Positions 1 through 11,591 of a stretch of 64,000 nt of DNA are shown here, one piece after another. The stretch is from the NCBI GenBank assembly GCA_963680875.1, contig OY804578.1, positions 99,911,689 through 99,975,688 on the forward strand, written 5' to 3'. How positions within the stretch are numbered: the first letter of the stretch is position 1; the number at the start of each line of letters is the position of its first letter. A model generated the notes under the pieces. It saw nothing but the letters and a program-made list of their open reading frames with translations, had not been told where the DNA came from and ran no database searches. This DNA comes from Bathymodiolus brooksi. Its lineage: Eukaryota; Mollusca; Bivalvia; Mytilida; Modiolidae. The translations under genes were made by a program, and so were the position numbers.

Positions 1-600
1 ATCTTATACTCTTTATTCTGTCAGGAATAAATATTGTAATATTCTTTTCTGTTGGAATAGATATAATGTAATATTTGTTTCAGTTGGAAGCAGTCTGTGC
101 CAAACACAGTTTTACAAACTAGGCTGAACAGCATTTAAGAAGAATTTTGTTTATTTGATAAAGCAATTTTTTTTGCAATATTTACTTGCCCGAACCAAAT
201 TTGACTAGACTTAGAGCTAGTGGTTTTTGGTGCGGACTGGTTGGAAGATATGCTATGGTGGAAATTCTATCTCATAGAAATCTTACAAGTGTTGTGGGGA
301 CCCTTAAATATGATGTTCATTTTTAATTGCAATGAGCCAAACAAAATTGTGCTGGACTTGCATAATGTACAAACCTGCTCAACTATCACATGACGAGGGG
401 GGGGGGAGGTATCATCATACACTATATAGGAAATATTTAATGAGAATAAGCACAGCACTTTTAGCATGTCTACTACCACACTAGGAAGGGGAGCATCATA
501 CACCATACAGAGAGCATTTACACTGTATTTGTTAATGATAATATTGTAACATTTATACAAAGGACAGCAGTGAATTATATGTATGTAAATGTCTACGTCT
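1..600. other. Non-coding AT-rich sequence
   Basis: No supported gene. A short G-rich tract and two related blocks sharing 'atcatacac' (around 412-425 and 494-507) are the only structure seen. A minus-strand open frame crosses here, but its composition looks like non-coding DNA with internal duplication. Confidence 0.4.
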
Positions 601-629
601 GGTCCCACAGACTGACAATTGAAGTATTT

Positions 630-860
630 TTATCTGGATAACAGACAGTCTGACACCAATCGAGATAAGAGAAAAAAAAGCATGGCGACTTGTTGCGTTG
701 TAATCTTATACAGAGAAGTCATGATAAAGTTATTTAGTCCTAATACAATTGCTGTGTATACATTCTCATGGATAACAAAATTTTTTCCGTAATTGTCTTT
801 TAGCTGAATGGCAATCTGAGATAAATTTGATGGACCATAATTCAATCTTTGGTAAATCAA
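630..860 (-). CDS. Possible coding exon or coding remnant, unrecognised
   Basis: An open minus-strand frame of about 76 codons, ending in TAA at its low-coordinate end. Its first two thirds read like protein: good purine-first codons and a mix of charged and hydrophobic residues, including QIAIQLKDNYGKN and HENVYTAIVLGLNN. A plausible acceptor (ttatctcag) lies inside it, so the true exon may start near the QIAIQL residues. The last about 20 codons cross a poly-pyrimidine stretch and may not be coding. I recognise no family. It could be the last exon of a minus-strand gene or a decayed transposon fragment. Similar open frames are expected by chance a few times in a window of this size. Confidence 0.3.
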   Translation of the reverse strand: MIYQRLNYGPSNLSQIAIQLKDNYGKNFVIHENVYTAIVLGLNNFIMTSLYKITTQQVAMLFFLLSRLVSDCLLSR

Positions 861-2054
861 AACATTACATTCAATAAACGTTAAAAAAAATAAATCACAT
901 AAGTGTCCATTATCTTTTTTGTTTAATATTGGAAACTGTATATATCTGACGCATCGCTATCATTGCAAATTGATGGACTTGTTAACATAGCTTGTTGAAG
1001 CAGAGAGAAGCATGTTACGATGAAAATCTAACAAAGATATGGAAATACTTCTTTTGAAATTGAAAAACCTTTTAGAACTTTGGTTTTTGACATCATGACA
1101 TGTTGACTTTAGGTTCAATCACATTCCCCCCCAAAGTCCTTTTAAACTAATTTAAGAGTTGGTTCAAAAATTGTAATTTTCTAAAAAGACAAGACAAATC
1201 ATTCTATGTGAATGCAGTCAACCCTACTGGGTATTGAGAGAGAAAAAAAATCTCATCAAGACTTATTACTAGTGGAACGATATGAACACTTGCATTAACC
1301 AAGCTGTCAGATTTGATACTGTGTCAGAACGATTCCATGCTCCATATTTACAGTTAATTCATAGCGTTACCATTCAGGCTTCAGTGATTGATGTTTGCTT
1401 GGTCTGTATTAGCTCTATAAGCCTTTTTTTTATACACTTTTATTTTTTTCTTTCACTCCGTGGCATCTATCGATTCTGATGACTGATTCCGTGTGTAAAT
1501 CAAGTTTCCGGCAATACTGCAAATGACTTGACAATACATACAAGATTGCTTTAATTGAAGTCATATTTCCTCCATTGTTAACAAAGACCTGTCAACATGG
1601 TCTTGAAGAAAAGAAATGTGTTGAAGAAGATTATTCAATAGCAGATTAACTAATTCTGTCATGCAGAATAAGGAATCAGCAACACTTGTAAGAATTAACT
1701 AGTCAAGAAGATTCTGTTAAATGTAGTGACAAATTACAAAGCATGTCTCCATTTGTTCCCACATTAATAACGGGTTTTACATGACCAACTTCACTATCAC
1801 GTTGTTATAATTTGTACATTCGATTCCATTAGTAAATGATCCTTTTCATCAAATTTACGAAAATTGTTTAAAATTCTCATTTAGATCAAAGTCAAACATA
1901 TAACCACATCATACAGTATTAACAAAAGAATCATTTTATAACTGCTTAAAAAAATGCACTGCCAATTCAAGACAAAGGTGATACAAAGATAAATTGCTTA
2001 CAAGAAATTATTTTTACAACTGTTACCTCCAGACTTTGAATAAGACCAGTAGAA
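861..2054. other. No supported gene
   Basis: AT-rich intergenic or intronic sequence. A short plus-strand open frame (1282-1479) exists but has no convincing splice signals and ends in a T-rich run. No repeat family recognised. Confidence 0.4.
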
Positions 2055-2236
2055 CAGGCCTTACAATAAGGGGCGTTATCAGGTACTTTTACCCGCATAA
2101 AATGGTCTTTGGTACAACCTGATTTGAAAGAGTGTTGTATAAGATATTAATGAATATTGTTCCAATTTTAATCAAAGGTACTTACCTCCTGTAAATAGTG
2201 AAGTACTGGCAGACTTGAATAATATTGAAAGTCCTG
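2055..2236 (+). mobile_element. hAT-like MITE, copy 1
   Basis: About 180 bp, matching 5220-5403 along its whole length in the same orientation. The ends are imperfect inverted repeats of CAGGSCTTTCAAT; here the left end reads caggccttacaataa and the right end attgaaagtcctg. A CAGG start is typical of hAT-type elements. The interior shares 'ggtacttttaccc' with the larger element at 35123-36227. Target-site duplication is not clear. It has no coding capacity. Confidence 0.55.
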
Positions 2237-2528
2237 GTAGAGTAACATAGTACACAGTTAAGAAACCCCCAGTTTGCAGAACTCAATTTTATACAAGTAT
2301 AAGATGTTTTCACTGTACTTAATAACTGATACATAATAATTTTATGTAGGTATGAGGGGGGTGGGGGGTGGTGGTGGCTTGAGATTTCTGTAGATGGGGG
2401 TTTTCATAAAAGATATAAAATAGCTTTCTCTTACCAGTTAAATTTTATGGAATAGCCTTAACCTTATTTTATGAAATTAATTAGAAATTTCTCGTCTAGC
2501 TCTTGGACGACCACCGTTTTCTAAAAAG

Positions 2529-2580
2529 TATGGTGTTTAATGCCACTTTCAACAATATTTCAATTATATCGTGGCGGTAC
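2529..2580 (-). mobile_element. SINE 3' tail fragment
   Basis: About 50 bp matching the conserved tail (ggtgtttaatgccacttt, then caacaatatttc, then atatcgtggcgg, read on plus). It is truncated before the tRNA-like head. Confidence 0.6.
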
Positions 2581-3180
2581 GTGTCCGAGCTTTAAATACA
2601 ATAGCTGTATGCAAATGTCTTTACCAGAATATTTAGTCATGATTATAATTAAAAAAAACGGTGTGAAAATAGAATAAAAAACTTTCACATTGTCGACAAA
2701 ATTTCCACACATTAAACAACGAAAATGATGATGGCTTTTTTTCCCCAAAGTGAAAATTATGAAGTACTGCAGGAGGATAAAGATCTCCTCTAAAGCATCA
2801 ATGATTCCTGGTATTAATCAAGGAGTATCAGCATAAAAATAAGTTCTGATTTTTATCTGTCGGTGAAATGGAACATTTCATTTGTCTGTCATTAAAACCT
2901 GTGGTTTTATTTATTGCTGACCAAGACAATAAAAAAGATTGAGACCTCCAAATCAAGTTATACTTTTATCAAATTGAAAAAAAATTTAAAAAAATCATCA
3001 ATCATATTTTGTCTGGATTTAGTTGTAAAAAAGGTTGTATTTTTTATAGCTGTTGGCAGGTCATTCAATCTATCTTAAATGATAAATGGAAATTAATGGT
3101 TCCCGACTACCGAAAAGTCATGTTTCTGTGACCAAGCAGTTCACATAAATAACTCTTCATTGATTTTTGTTATTTTTTTA

Positions 3181-3422
3181 GGGGGCCATCATGGTCGTGA
3201 TCGTAAGGTAGTTAGATTTATAACTACTCATGCAATCAGTGCCTATCACCACTAACGTTGTGAGTTCGAATCCTGAAGCAGGTGAGGTGTACTCGATACA
3301 ACATTATGTGATAAAATTTGTCAGTGACTTGCAACAGGTTGGTGGTTTTCTCCAGGTACTCTGGTTTCCTCCACCAATAAAACTGATATATTGTTGAAAG
3401 TGGGGTTAAACCAAACCAAACC
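3181..3422 (+). mobile_element. Full-length tRNA-headed SINE
   Basis: About 240 bp. The 5' part looks tRNA-derived, with a box-B-like gagttcgaatcc near position 85 of the element. It is followed by a conserved middle (gtcagtgacttgc, then ggttttctccaggtactctg, then tttcctccaccaataaaact) and a tail ending aaaccaaaccaaacca. The order of tRNA head, conserved core and tail fits V-SINE-like mollusc SINEs such as RUDI. That family name is from memory and unchecked. Other near-full copies lie at 41121, 41806, 52861 and 54421. Confidence 0.7.
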
Positions 3423-4281
3423 ATTTTTTTTTTTTAGCCTTTTATTATTAAAATTAATCTAATTTTATGCAACAGAGGAAAAATTCATATCTTTAAATTC
3501 AAATAGATTAATGTCAATAAATTAATTACTTTTCATGTCAGTGAGTACAGTTGACCAGTGTCCAAAACTGAATTTTGGACAATAGTCCTTCCTTACTGTG
3601 TAATTTTAATTTTCTCGAATGATTTATTACCAAAACCCACTTCAAGTGATATCAGATCAACTAAATTATTTATTTTTATTTAAGTGGTGAAAGGGTGTTT
3701 TCTTTATATCAACAGCTGTATTCTGTTTTCTTCTTCCAAGATTATAAAATATTCAAAACTTAAAAATTTAAATACAGACTTTTAGTGTATGTTCTTTTAA
3801 ATCCAACAGCCTTTGTGTAATTTTTTAATCTTTATTGTGTATGAACGTAAAGAAAACAAAATGAGGGTCTATACCTCTCTGTCTGACATATAACCTCTAG
3901 TTCTAAAAATCAATAGATTTGGAAATGAGATATAGTTATGCTATACACATCTAGATCAATTATCAAATTCCTGGTTTATAATTAAAAAAAATAAATTATA
4001 ACCAGGTCATGCTTAAAATAGTTGGTTTGCAGTCTTCCATACCCACAATTTGAAAGGTGGGTTGGAAGGTATATTGGCAATCATTTTTGTTTCTTAAAAA
4101 CTTCAAAAAATACACTTTTTTGTTGTAAAAACTTAAACTTAAAAAAAATGATTAAACAGGGGTAATGTTTAAAATAATAGAATTTTTTTTTTAAACTTTA
4201 ATAAAAATGTTTTGGGTATGGTCGATTTTGGTGGATGGGTCAGTTGACAACCAACAATTTTTTTATGAATGGGCCCCGGAT

Positions 4282-4372
4282 GTTTTCTCCGGTTTCCTCC
4301 ACCAATGAAACCGACCCCCACAATATAACTGAAATATTGTTGAAAGTGGCATTAAACACCATAACCCTAGCC
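4282..4372 (+). mobile_element. SINE core and tail fragment
   Basis: Matches the conserved core (ctccggtttcctccacc) and tail (atattgttgaaagtggcatt) of the SINE at 3181. The tRNA head is missing. It ends in 'ccataaccctagccctagc', a simple-repeat tail. Confidence 0.6.
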
Positions 4373-4732
4373 CTAGCTTAGCATTGCTCAATTATGAAGG
4401 AATATCACAAACAAAAGTTTCATTTTCAAAAAAGTCTTCATTAGAAAGATTTTTAACCCAAATAATCATTAAAAAAATAATCCAGCTTAATCTATTTTTC
4501 AACTTAACAAGAACTTGTATACATGGATACTATAAGAATCTGACAACAATTATTAAAAGTATCTCACAAATAAATATGTCACACAGACCAATGAACATCA
4601 TTCTTATATTTCCCACAAAATGATTTAATCAAAATAAAAACGTAGATCTCTTATGATATAAACGAGGATGTTCATAACTTTTATCTCGGAACATATTTTA
4701 CATACAATTAAATGTAAGAGTCATTTTCCCTT

Positions 4733-4792
4733 TGAGTGAGTGATTGTAGTTTAACGTCGACTCAGCAATTTTTCAGCTATATCATAGCAACA
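4733..4792 (+). mobile_element. Fragment of a second SINE-like tail family
   Basis: About 60 bp: gagtgagtgattgtagttta, then ctcagcaatttttcagc, then atatcatagcaac. Related copies lie at 18701-18756 (-), 25362-25424 (+) and 62911-62974 (+). It resembles the tail of the main SINE (ttcag.tatatc.tgg) but has its own 'gagtgagtgattg' block, so I treat it as a separate family. Confidence 0.5.
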
Positions 4793-5142
4793 TTTTTCCT
4801 TTGAAATATACTTATTTCTATGTACAAGGGTAACAAATTTACAGGGAAACGTTTATGATCCAAATCTTGTGCTCCATTAAATAGAGAAAGAAGATGCCTA
4901 TTAAAAGAATTCTTTCATATTGATAGAATCTTATTAACAATATATGTTAATTTAAAATGACAGAATGTGTCCATAGGACATGGATGCCCCTGCTTCCATG
5001 TTATAATAAACAGATCAGAAATCAAACTTGGCCTTCCTTTAATGGTCCCTGGCCATGTGTATGAATTTAAAATGTTTTGCTCAAGGCAACTTGAGATATA
5101 GAGCTGAAACGAAATACCCCCTCCCCCTCCCTCCCATTACAC

Positions 5143-5510
5143 ATAGTGGCAGGGACATAAATAGGACTAAAACAAGTGTTGGTAATCCACCTCATGTATA
5201 TGAATTAGGAGGGCTTGTCCAGGCCTTTCAATAAGGGGTGGTACCAGGTACTTTTACCCACCTAAAATGGTCTTTGATACCTCCTGATTTTAAAGAGTGT
5301 TGTACAAGATATTCATAAAAGTTGTTCAAATTTTAATAAAAAAAAAAAGTACTGTCTATACATAGTGAAGTACTGGTACACTTGAAAAACATTGAAAGCC
5401 CTGTGACCCCCCCCCCCTTTTTTTTAACACATAGCAGTCGGCATAAAAAGGACTAAAACAAGTGTAGGTAATTTCACCTCTGATATGTATATGAATTAGG
5501 AGAGCTTGCC
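5143..5510 (+). repeat. 75-bp direct duplication flanking a MITE
   Basis: A block containing aggactaaaacaagtgt and atgtatatgaattagg occurs at about 5143-5215 and again at about 5428-5505. The hAT-like MITE at 5220-5403 lies between the copies. Confidence 0.6.
5220..5403 (+). mobile_element. hAT-like MITE, copy 2
   Basis: Second copy of the element at 2055-2236, with cleaner ends: left caggcctttcaataagg, right acattgaaagccctg. These form an imperfect 13-bp inverted repeat. The internal run of A at about 5338 and the poly-C just outside the right end may hide the target-site duplication. Non-coding. Confidence 0.55.
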
Positions 5511-6380
5511 GACCTACAGTAAATGCAGCTGTCATCAAAGCTAATACAATTAGGTTAAATAAAGGATCTATTGCAATTCCACATGACCTTAACCTGTTTT
5601 ACGAGGTGCAAAACAGATAAAAGTGGTGGATCTGGAAGTAATTCTACAATCAGTTATCATGTCTCAGTGATTATGAAGGTATTTTTTGTTTTAGTTTTAT
5701 CTCTTTCAAAGGTTTATCTATTGTTTATCTTAATGATAATATAAATAATTACTGAGGAAGACTTCAACATTCATTGTCATGTCTGGGGTAAGAAAGTCAA
5801 TGTAGACCTAATAAAAATCTTATGATAACAGATCTGATGTCTATGGAAAAATAAATATAAGATACCTTTCCGTTAAGTCAAAAGTCTGTAAACAGTGTTT
5901 AAACTGTCAAATCCACTGTCAAATAGCTGAAATCAGTTAAATAACTGAAAAGAATCATCTGTGATATACAACACTAAAGGAATCTAGAGACAAGTTTAAA
6001 AAGGTGGGTAAAGAATAGAAGTGGGTTCCAACAGGAACAAAATTGGGTTTAGAAAATTCAATCCGGGTAGAAAAAAGTCGAAAAACTTGTCAAGTTTACA
6101 GTCTATCAATACTACTATAACTATTAACAAAACTCAGCCGTCTCTATTTAGTTTAATCTATATCCATAGCAACAGTAATATAGATAATACTACTTTTTTT
6201 TATTTCATTGCCAATTCGTTACATAATAATCAAAGATTTTCCATCTACCTCAAATAGATAAGTAAAAGGGAAATAACTGGAGATTGTACAAAAGAATTTA
6301 AACTACTTTTATTTTCTACAAAAGAATTAAAACTATTTTTATTATATATTTAAGTTTTTGATGAGGAATGCCTATATTTG
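5511..6380. other. No supported gene
   Basis: AT-rich sequence. A plus-strand open frame at 6021-6257 is low-complexity (Asn/Ile/Ser-rich) and has no splice or family support. Confidence 0.4.
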
Positions 6381-6384
6381 GTCA

Positions 6385-8165
6385 TCCTGACAGAACTTCT
6401 GGTTGATCTGGAATAGAATTGGAACTTTTACTGATGAAAAGTACTATACACAGAACTACTACTTCACATAGAACATTATTTACAGAACTTTAAAGATGAC
6501 TGAGTTGGACAGGAATAGTATCAACAAAAGTTTTAACCGACATTTAGCACAATCAAATTACCAGAACTTGACTAGTCTAGAAAACTAACACTATATCAAT
6601 AGAACTTCTAATTGACCTTTCACACTTAACAGAACTTTTGACTGATCTAGAATATAATAAAAAGAACTAGACAGAACTGGAACATTATCACCAGAACTTG
6701 ACTGACCTGGAACATATCAACAGAACTTCTGACTGACCCTGTAACATTATCAACAGAACCTCTGTCAGACTTGGAACATTATCAACAGAACTTCCGTCAG
6801 ACCTGGAACATTATCACCAGAACTTCTGACTGATCTGGAACATTATCACCAGAACTTCTGACTGATCTGGAACATTATCACCAGAACTTCTGTCAGACCT
6901 GTAACATTATCACCAGAACTTCTGTCAGACCTGGAACATTATCACAAGAACTTGTCAGACCTGGAACATTATCAACAGAACTTCTGACAAACATGGAACA
7001 TTATCACCAGAACTTCTGTCAGACATGGAACATTATCACCAGAACTTCTGACTGAACTGGAACATTATCACCAGAACTTGTCAGACCTGCAACATTATCA
7101 ACAGAACTTCTGACAAACATGGAACATTATCACCAGAACTTCTGTCAGACCTGGAACATTATCACCAGAACTTCTGACAAACATGGAACAATATCACCAG
7201 AACTTCTGTCAGACATGGAACATTATCACCAGAACTTCTGACTGAACTGGAACATTATCACCAGAACTTCTGACAAACATGGAACATTATCACCAGAACT
7301 TCTGTCAGACCTGGAACATTATCAACAGAACTTCTGTCAGACCTGGAACATTATCACAAGAGCTTCTGTCAGAACTGGAACATTATCACCAGAACTTCTG
7401 TCAGAACTGGAACATTATCACCAGAACTTCTGTCAGACATGGGACATTATCACCAGAACTTCTGACTGACCTGGAACATTATCAACAGAACTTCTAACAG
7501 ACCTGGAACATTATCAACAGAACTTCTGACAAACATGGAACATTATCAACAGAACTTCTGTCAGACATGGAACATTATCACCAGAACTTCTGACTGAACT
7601 GGAACATTATCACCAAAACTTGTCAGACATGGAACATTATCACCAGAAATTCTGACAGACCTGTAACATTATCACCAGAACTTCTGACTGAACTGGAACA
7701 TTATCACCAGAACTTTTCAGACATGGAACATTATCACCAGAACTTCTGACTGACCTGGAACATATCACCAGAACTTCTGACTGACCTGGAACATATCACC
7801 AGAACTTCTGACAGACATGGGACATTATCAACAGAACTTTAGACTGACCTGGAACATTATCACCAGAACTTCTGACAGACATGGAACATTATCACCAGAA
7901 CTTCTGACTGACCTGTAACATTATCACCAGAACTTCTGACAGACAAGGAACATTATCACCAGAACTTCTGACTGACCTGTAACATTATCACCAGAACTTC
8001 TGACAGACTTGGAACATTATCACCAGAACTGCTGTCAGAACTGGAACATTATCAACAGAACTTCTGACAGACATGCAACATTATCAACAGAACTTCTGAC
8101 AGACATGCAACATTATCACCAGAACGACTGACCTGGAACATTATCAAAAGAATGTCTTACTGATC
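6385..8165 (+). repeat. 32-bp minisatellite, about 1.5-1.8 kb
   Basis: Tandem repeat of about 46 units of 32 bp built on 'gacctggaacattatcac' plus 'cagaacttctgtca'. Many units are 29 bp because 'tct' is missing. Units alternate between cagaactt with 'gtcagacc' and with 'gactgacc'. Repeats become degenerate left of about 6670 and right of about 8150. Open frames here (for example 7279-7497) only reflect the repeat. Confidence 0.9.
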
Positions 8166-8271
8166 TAAGAACACTACCAAGAGATCGTACTCCAGAAGTA
8201 TTTAAGACAGGCAGTACAAGTTTGTTGAGGATCTACAGAGTAATTAAAATGACAGTAGATCAAAGCAAATA

Positions 8272-8449
8272 CAGTCAAACCTGTATTAAGAGGTCACCTT
8301 TGGGATAAAGAAAAAGTGGCCTTATAAGACAGGTGACCTGTTAAAAGAAGTTCAATTCATATGAAATTTTCCATGACAGGACAAGAAAAAGTGACCTTTT
8401 AATACAGATGCCTGCTTAATAGAGGTGACCGTGTAGACAGGTTTGATTG
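8272..8449 (+). mobile_element. TA-flanked MITE with CAGTCAAACCTGT ends, copy 1
   Basis: About 178 bp with inverted ends cagtcaaacctgt and acaggtttgattg. It is flanked by TA on both sides (8270-8271 and 8450-8451), as expected for Tc1/mariner-type insertion. The interior carries ttaagaggtcacctttggg and a second 'aggtgacc' near the other end. Copies also at 24980-25141 and 56410-56588. No coding capacity. Confidence 0.7.
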
Positions 8450-8954
8450 TAGTTAGAAATGGGATCTTTTTACATGATCTATAGTAATCAGCAGTACAGT
8501 ATCTCTGTATTTCAGGTCAGAACTACTTTTTTTAAATCTTTGTCCAGTGGATTATTATGTTATGAAAAGAAAGTTATGATCAACAATTTCAAACCAAACA
8601 TCAACAAAACAAATAACTAGTTCTCACCTCAAATCACTGAACACAGAAAGAGATCATGACATACATGTTATTTTAAAACAAAGACTTGTAAAACATCCAG
8701 GAAGTGTTAATAATACACTTAAAATAACTTCAATCTGTGACAAGTTTAAAACATACATGTATATTTCAAGGTTGTTCAAATTATGAATGTAATCTACTCA
8801 TATTCTTCTATGCAAATTTATTAATATTTGACTGCTTTTTTTAAAAGGAAATTTTTAAGGAAGAATTGTTGTTTTTTTACTTGAATAAAATTAAATGTTC
8901 ACATTAATTATATATTTTTTTTGCACACTTGTGAAATGTCAATCAGCATGACAG

Positions 8955-9050
8955 TTGCAAAATGTCCACTTTGCCTGTTAAATTTAGAAAGTCTATCACA
9001 AGCAACAGTTGTGAAATGTCCACTTTGTCTGTTAAATTTAGAAAGTCTTC
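8955..9050 (+). repeat. About 52-bp tandem duplication
   Basis: Two copies of a unit with 'tgaaatgtccactttg.ctg' and 'ttaaatttagaaagtct' lie side by side. Confidence 0.7.
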
Positions 9051-9359
9051 TAAAAAAAAAACCTGTGGTAAATTAAAAATAGATACAAAGACACAAGTAG
9101 AACCACATTTTTATGTATTCTGTGGGGAGCAATGTGAAAATGTGATTGTATATTTTTAACCACAGAAACACATTTTTAATTTGTGCATAGCAGAGCATAA
9201 AATTTGTGTTTGTATGTATTGGGGGAATACTTGATTTCATGGATGGTGAACCACAAGACTTTGCATATACCAAAATACATGAACAAGATTGTAACATTCC
9301 TTTGGATCAGAGATATTGATAGATGTTTGTATTAAAACTAGACTTTTATCATCAATCTA

Positions 9360-9770
9360 TTTAACGATATTAGATTTTTACATGAAAAAATAACCTTCGA
9401 TTGACTAAACAACAATTACATAGTTTGGTTTTAAAATTATTTTTGTGCCTGTTTTGTAGTTGAATATATTTTTAATAGATTTTTACATGAAAAAATAACC
9501 TTCGGTGGACTAAACAACAATCACAATGTTTGGTATTTTTCGTAATACTTTGATGAAAAATTATTTTTGCAGCAGTGTTTCGTGTTTCTCAGTGAAGATT
9601 TTTTTTTCAAAAATTCGTCTATATACTTTGATTTAAAATTATTTTTGCAGCCATGTTTTGCAGTCGAATATTTTTTTTTACGAAATTTGTCTATATACTT
9701 TGATGTAAAATTATTTTTGTGGCTATGTTTTGCAGTTGATTATTTTTTCGAAAAAATTGTGTAAATATTG
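9360..9770 (+). repeat. Degenerate tandem repeat
   Basis: Diverged units share 'actttgat.taaaattatt' and 'tttttgcag..atgttttgcag'. An overlapping block, 'tttttacatgaaaaaataac' followed by cttcg, occurs at about 9378 and 9481. T-rich open frames here are not supported as genes. Confidence 0.55.
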
Positions 9771-10200
9771 GAGGTTACCAAGGTTATATAAATATTACCT
9801 TGTATCTAACATAAAAACTATCATGTTATTATTATTCATGGGATATATCATTTTATTATTTTTTTGTGGATTTCCTCAGTCATTCATTCAATCAACCTGT
9901 GATGTCATTATCATTCATATGGTATCAATTTTTGTGAATTTCAAATTTTGCTGGTCATTCAAGCCACAAATGTAAAAAAAAATCTTAAAAAAATATTTAT
10001 TCTCAATAGAGCTATCAGAATACATGTGTCATGTCTACAATGAACTAGCCAATCAAACTACCAATTTATCCCCAACAAAAAAAAATTGTGTTCTGTGAAT
10101 GAAGGTACTTTTACATTGTATTAGGATTTTTTTTATCAACAATTTTCAACCCAAAATTAAGTGCCAAATTTGTCTATAAAAAAAAGAACCTTCTAATATA
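9771..10200. other. No supported gene
   Basis: T-rich sequence. An open frame at 9730-9975 is hydrophobic and of the low-complexity kind expected in T-rich DNA; I do not call it. Confidence 0.4.
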
Positions 10201-10202
10201 AC

Positions 10203-10615
10203 TTGATTATTCCTATGCTGGTTTTAGAAACTTTGAATTAAATAATCAATTAAAATGGAAACTATATTCCACTAAAATTTTAATTTTAAATTTCACTATT
10301 GATTCTTCAATATTTTTTAGAACAATTATTCCTATGCTGAGTTTGGAAACTTTGAATTCAATAACCCCCCCCCCCCCCTCCTCCCATTTAAAACGGAAAC
10401 TAAATTACACTATAATTTTAATCTCGTTTGTTTTAAATTTCACCATTGTTCTTCAATAGATTATAGAACAATTATTCCTATGCTGGGCTTAGAAACATTG
10501 AAATCAATAACCTTCACCCCCCCCAACATCAAACGGAAACGATATTTCACTTTAATTTCGTTTGTTTTAAATTTCCCCATTGTTTCTTCAAGTAGATTTT
10601 AGAACAATTACAATG
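10203..10615 (+). repeat. Three tandem units of about 120-140 bp
   Basis: Each unit starts near 'ttattcctatgctg' and continues through ttgaat, 'aacggaaac', and a block like 'gtttgttttaaatttcacc' before the next unit. The second and third contain poly-C insertions (about 10366-10380 and 10518). Confidence 0.7.
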
Positions 10616-10757
10616 ATAAGTGGATCATTGTTTTTTCAAATCTTTGCCCTCGTTCTCAATTTTCCTCGAATAGCTTTTATTATTTTCGTCGCATGGCGCT
10701 TTATAGGGTGTGTCAAATTAGATGTCTTACGTCCAAAATTTTCAACTCTGTAAAAAA

Positions 10758-10763
10758 TTTATT
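10758..10763 (-). terminator. Possible polyadenylation signal for the minus-strand gene
   Basis: AATAAA on the minus strand, about 370 bp past the candidate stop codon at 11129. This hexamer is common in AT-rich DNA, so support is weak. Confidence 0.2.
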
Positions 10764-11128
10764 TATAGACTCCACAAATTAATTTGTTTTAAAAAGATCA
10801 TCACAAATTTTAAACACAAGAGTAAGCAAACTTATAAAAGTAAAAAGTTTGTTTGTTGAATATACACGTCATATGTGTGTATTGGCGGTAAAGAACCTAG
10901 GATAATGCAATGTCATGTTATGTTATTTCCTGTTAGTGATTAGGTTATTTGTATTATCAAATTGTGTGCCAAAACTACATTTGAAAAAGTTGGTAATTTT
11001 ATGATGTGCTAACAACAAAATAGTTCACTGATCAAATATAGATGTTATCTGCCATGGCAAATGAAAAAGTTGATTGTCTTACCTAAGCAAACGTGCTGCT
11101 AGGCGGCGTTAGGAACGCCTCTGACCTT

Positions 11129-11176
11129 TCACAATAACCATGTGGCTTTAACTTCTTTTATCCACTTCTTCAAACA
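11129..11176 (-). CDS. Candidate terminal exon of the minus-strand gene
   Basis: The acceptor is very good: tgtatttattttcag is followed directly by this block. Read in phase 0 it gives 15 codons rich in Lys and Trp (CLKKWIKEVKATWLL) and then TGA. The preceding exon candidate at 12300-12399 ends in phase 0, so the two join cleanly. After the stop the sequence is unusually CpG-rich for this window and contains the hairpin ggcgtt-cct-aacgcc, then a strong donor-like TAG/GTAAGA at about 11091. The exon could therefore instead continue as a non-coding or alternatively spliced exon. No family recognised. Confidence 0.4.
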   Translation of the reverse strand, partial: CLKKWIKEVKATWLL

Positions 11177-11255
11177 CTGAAAATAAATACATCCAATTAT
11201 GTAAATCCATAATGAATATACTCCAAACCACTTTTACATATTAAGTCAATATTAT

Positions 11256-11591
11256 TTGATGGAGAAAATACATTGGTATGAACCCAGAGACAATCTATTC
11301 ACTAAGGTTGAGATATACATGGTTCATTCAGGTCACACTGAAAGGCGGGGAAATCTATTTCCGTATCATACCTCGTTCACCGACGTGCTACGAATTAATT
11401 TTAAAAGACCTCTAAAACTAAATTCTGTAGTTGTTTCATATCGAAAAAATATCTGGTGTGTAGATAAAATTCTTTTCATACAATTTCACGGTACAGTTGA
11501 TTTACCCCTATCTTGGCCCCATTGTGTCTCGACACAAGCACTATACACCAAAAAATATAGACATGTTATTTTTAGAAGCGTCTGTGGTTAG
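11256..11591 (+). CDS. Open frame of 111 codons, unrecognised
   Basis: Opens at ATG 11256 (or the next codon) and closes with TAG. Codon use is mixed and several CpGs are present (cctcgttcaccgacgtgc), unusual for non-coding DNA here. Stretches such as WYEPRDNLFTKVEIYMVH read like protein. There is no splice signal I trust, no recognisable domain and no upstream promoter motif. In DNA of this composition one or two open frames of this length are expected by chance, so this is a weak call. It could be a pseudogene or transposon piece. Confidence 0.25.
   Translation: MMEKIHWYEPRDNLFTKVEIYMVHSGHTERRGNLFPYHTSFTDVLRINFKRPLKLNSVVVSYRKNIWCVDKILFIQFHGTVDLPLSWPHCVSTQALYTKKYRHVIFRSVCG

Noticed and set aside
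3181..3275. tRNA gene
   Set aside because: The tRNA-like heads at 3181, 41121, 41806, 52861, 54421 and 27762 are attached to SINE bodies and lack a full cloverleaf, so they are SINE heads.
3236..3424. Open frame in a SINE (also 41176-41364, 32452-32664, 52871-53062)
   Set aside because: The same peptide pattern ([14 protein letters not shown]) recurs wherever the SINE core does. SINEs do not encode protein.
7279..7497. 72-codon open frame with repeated EHYHQNF peptides
   Set aside because: It is a translation of the 32-bp minisatellite. Because 32 is not a multiple of three the frame shifts each unit, and stops appear as units vary.
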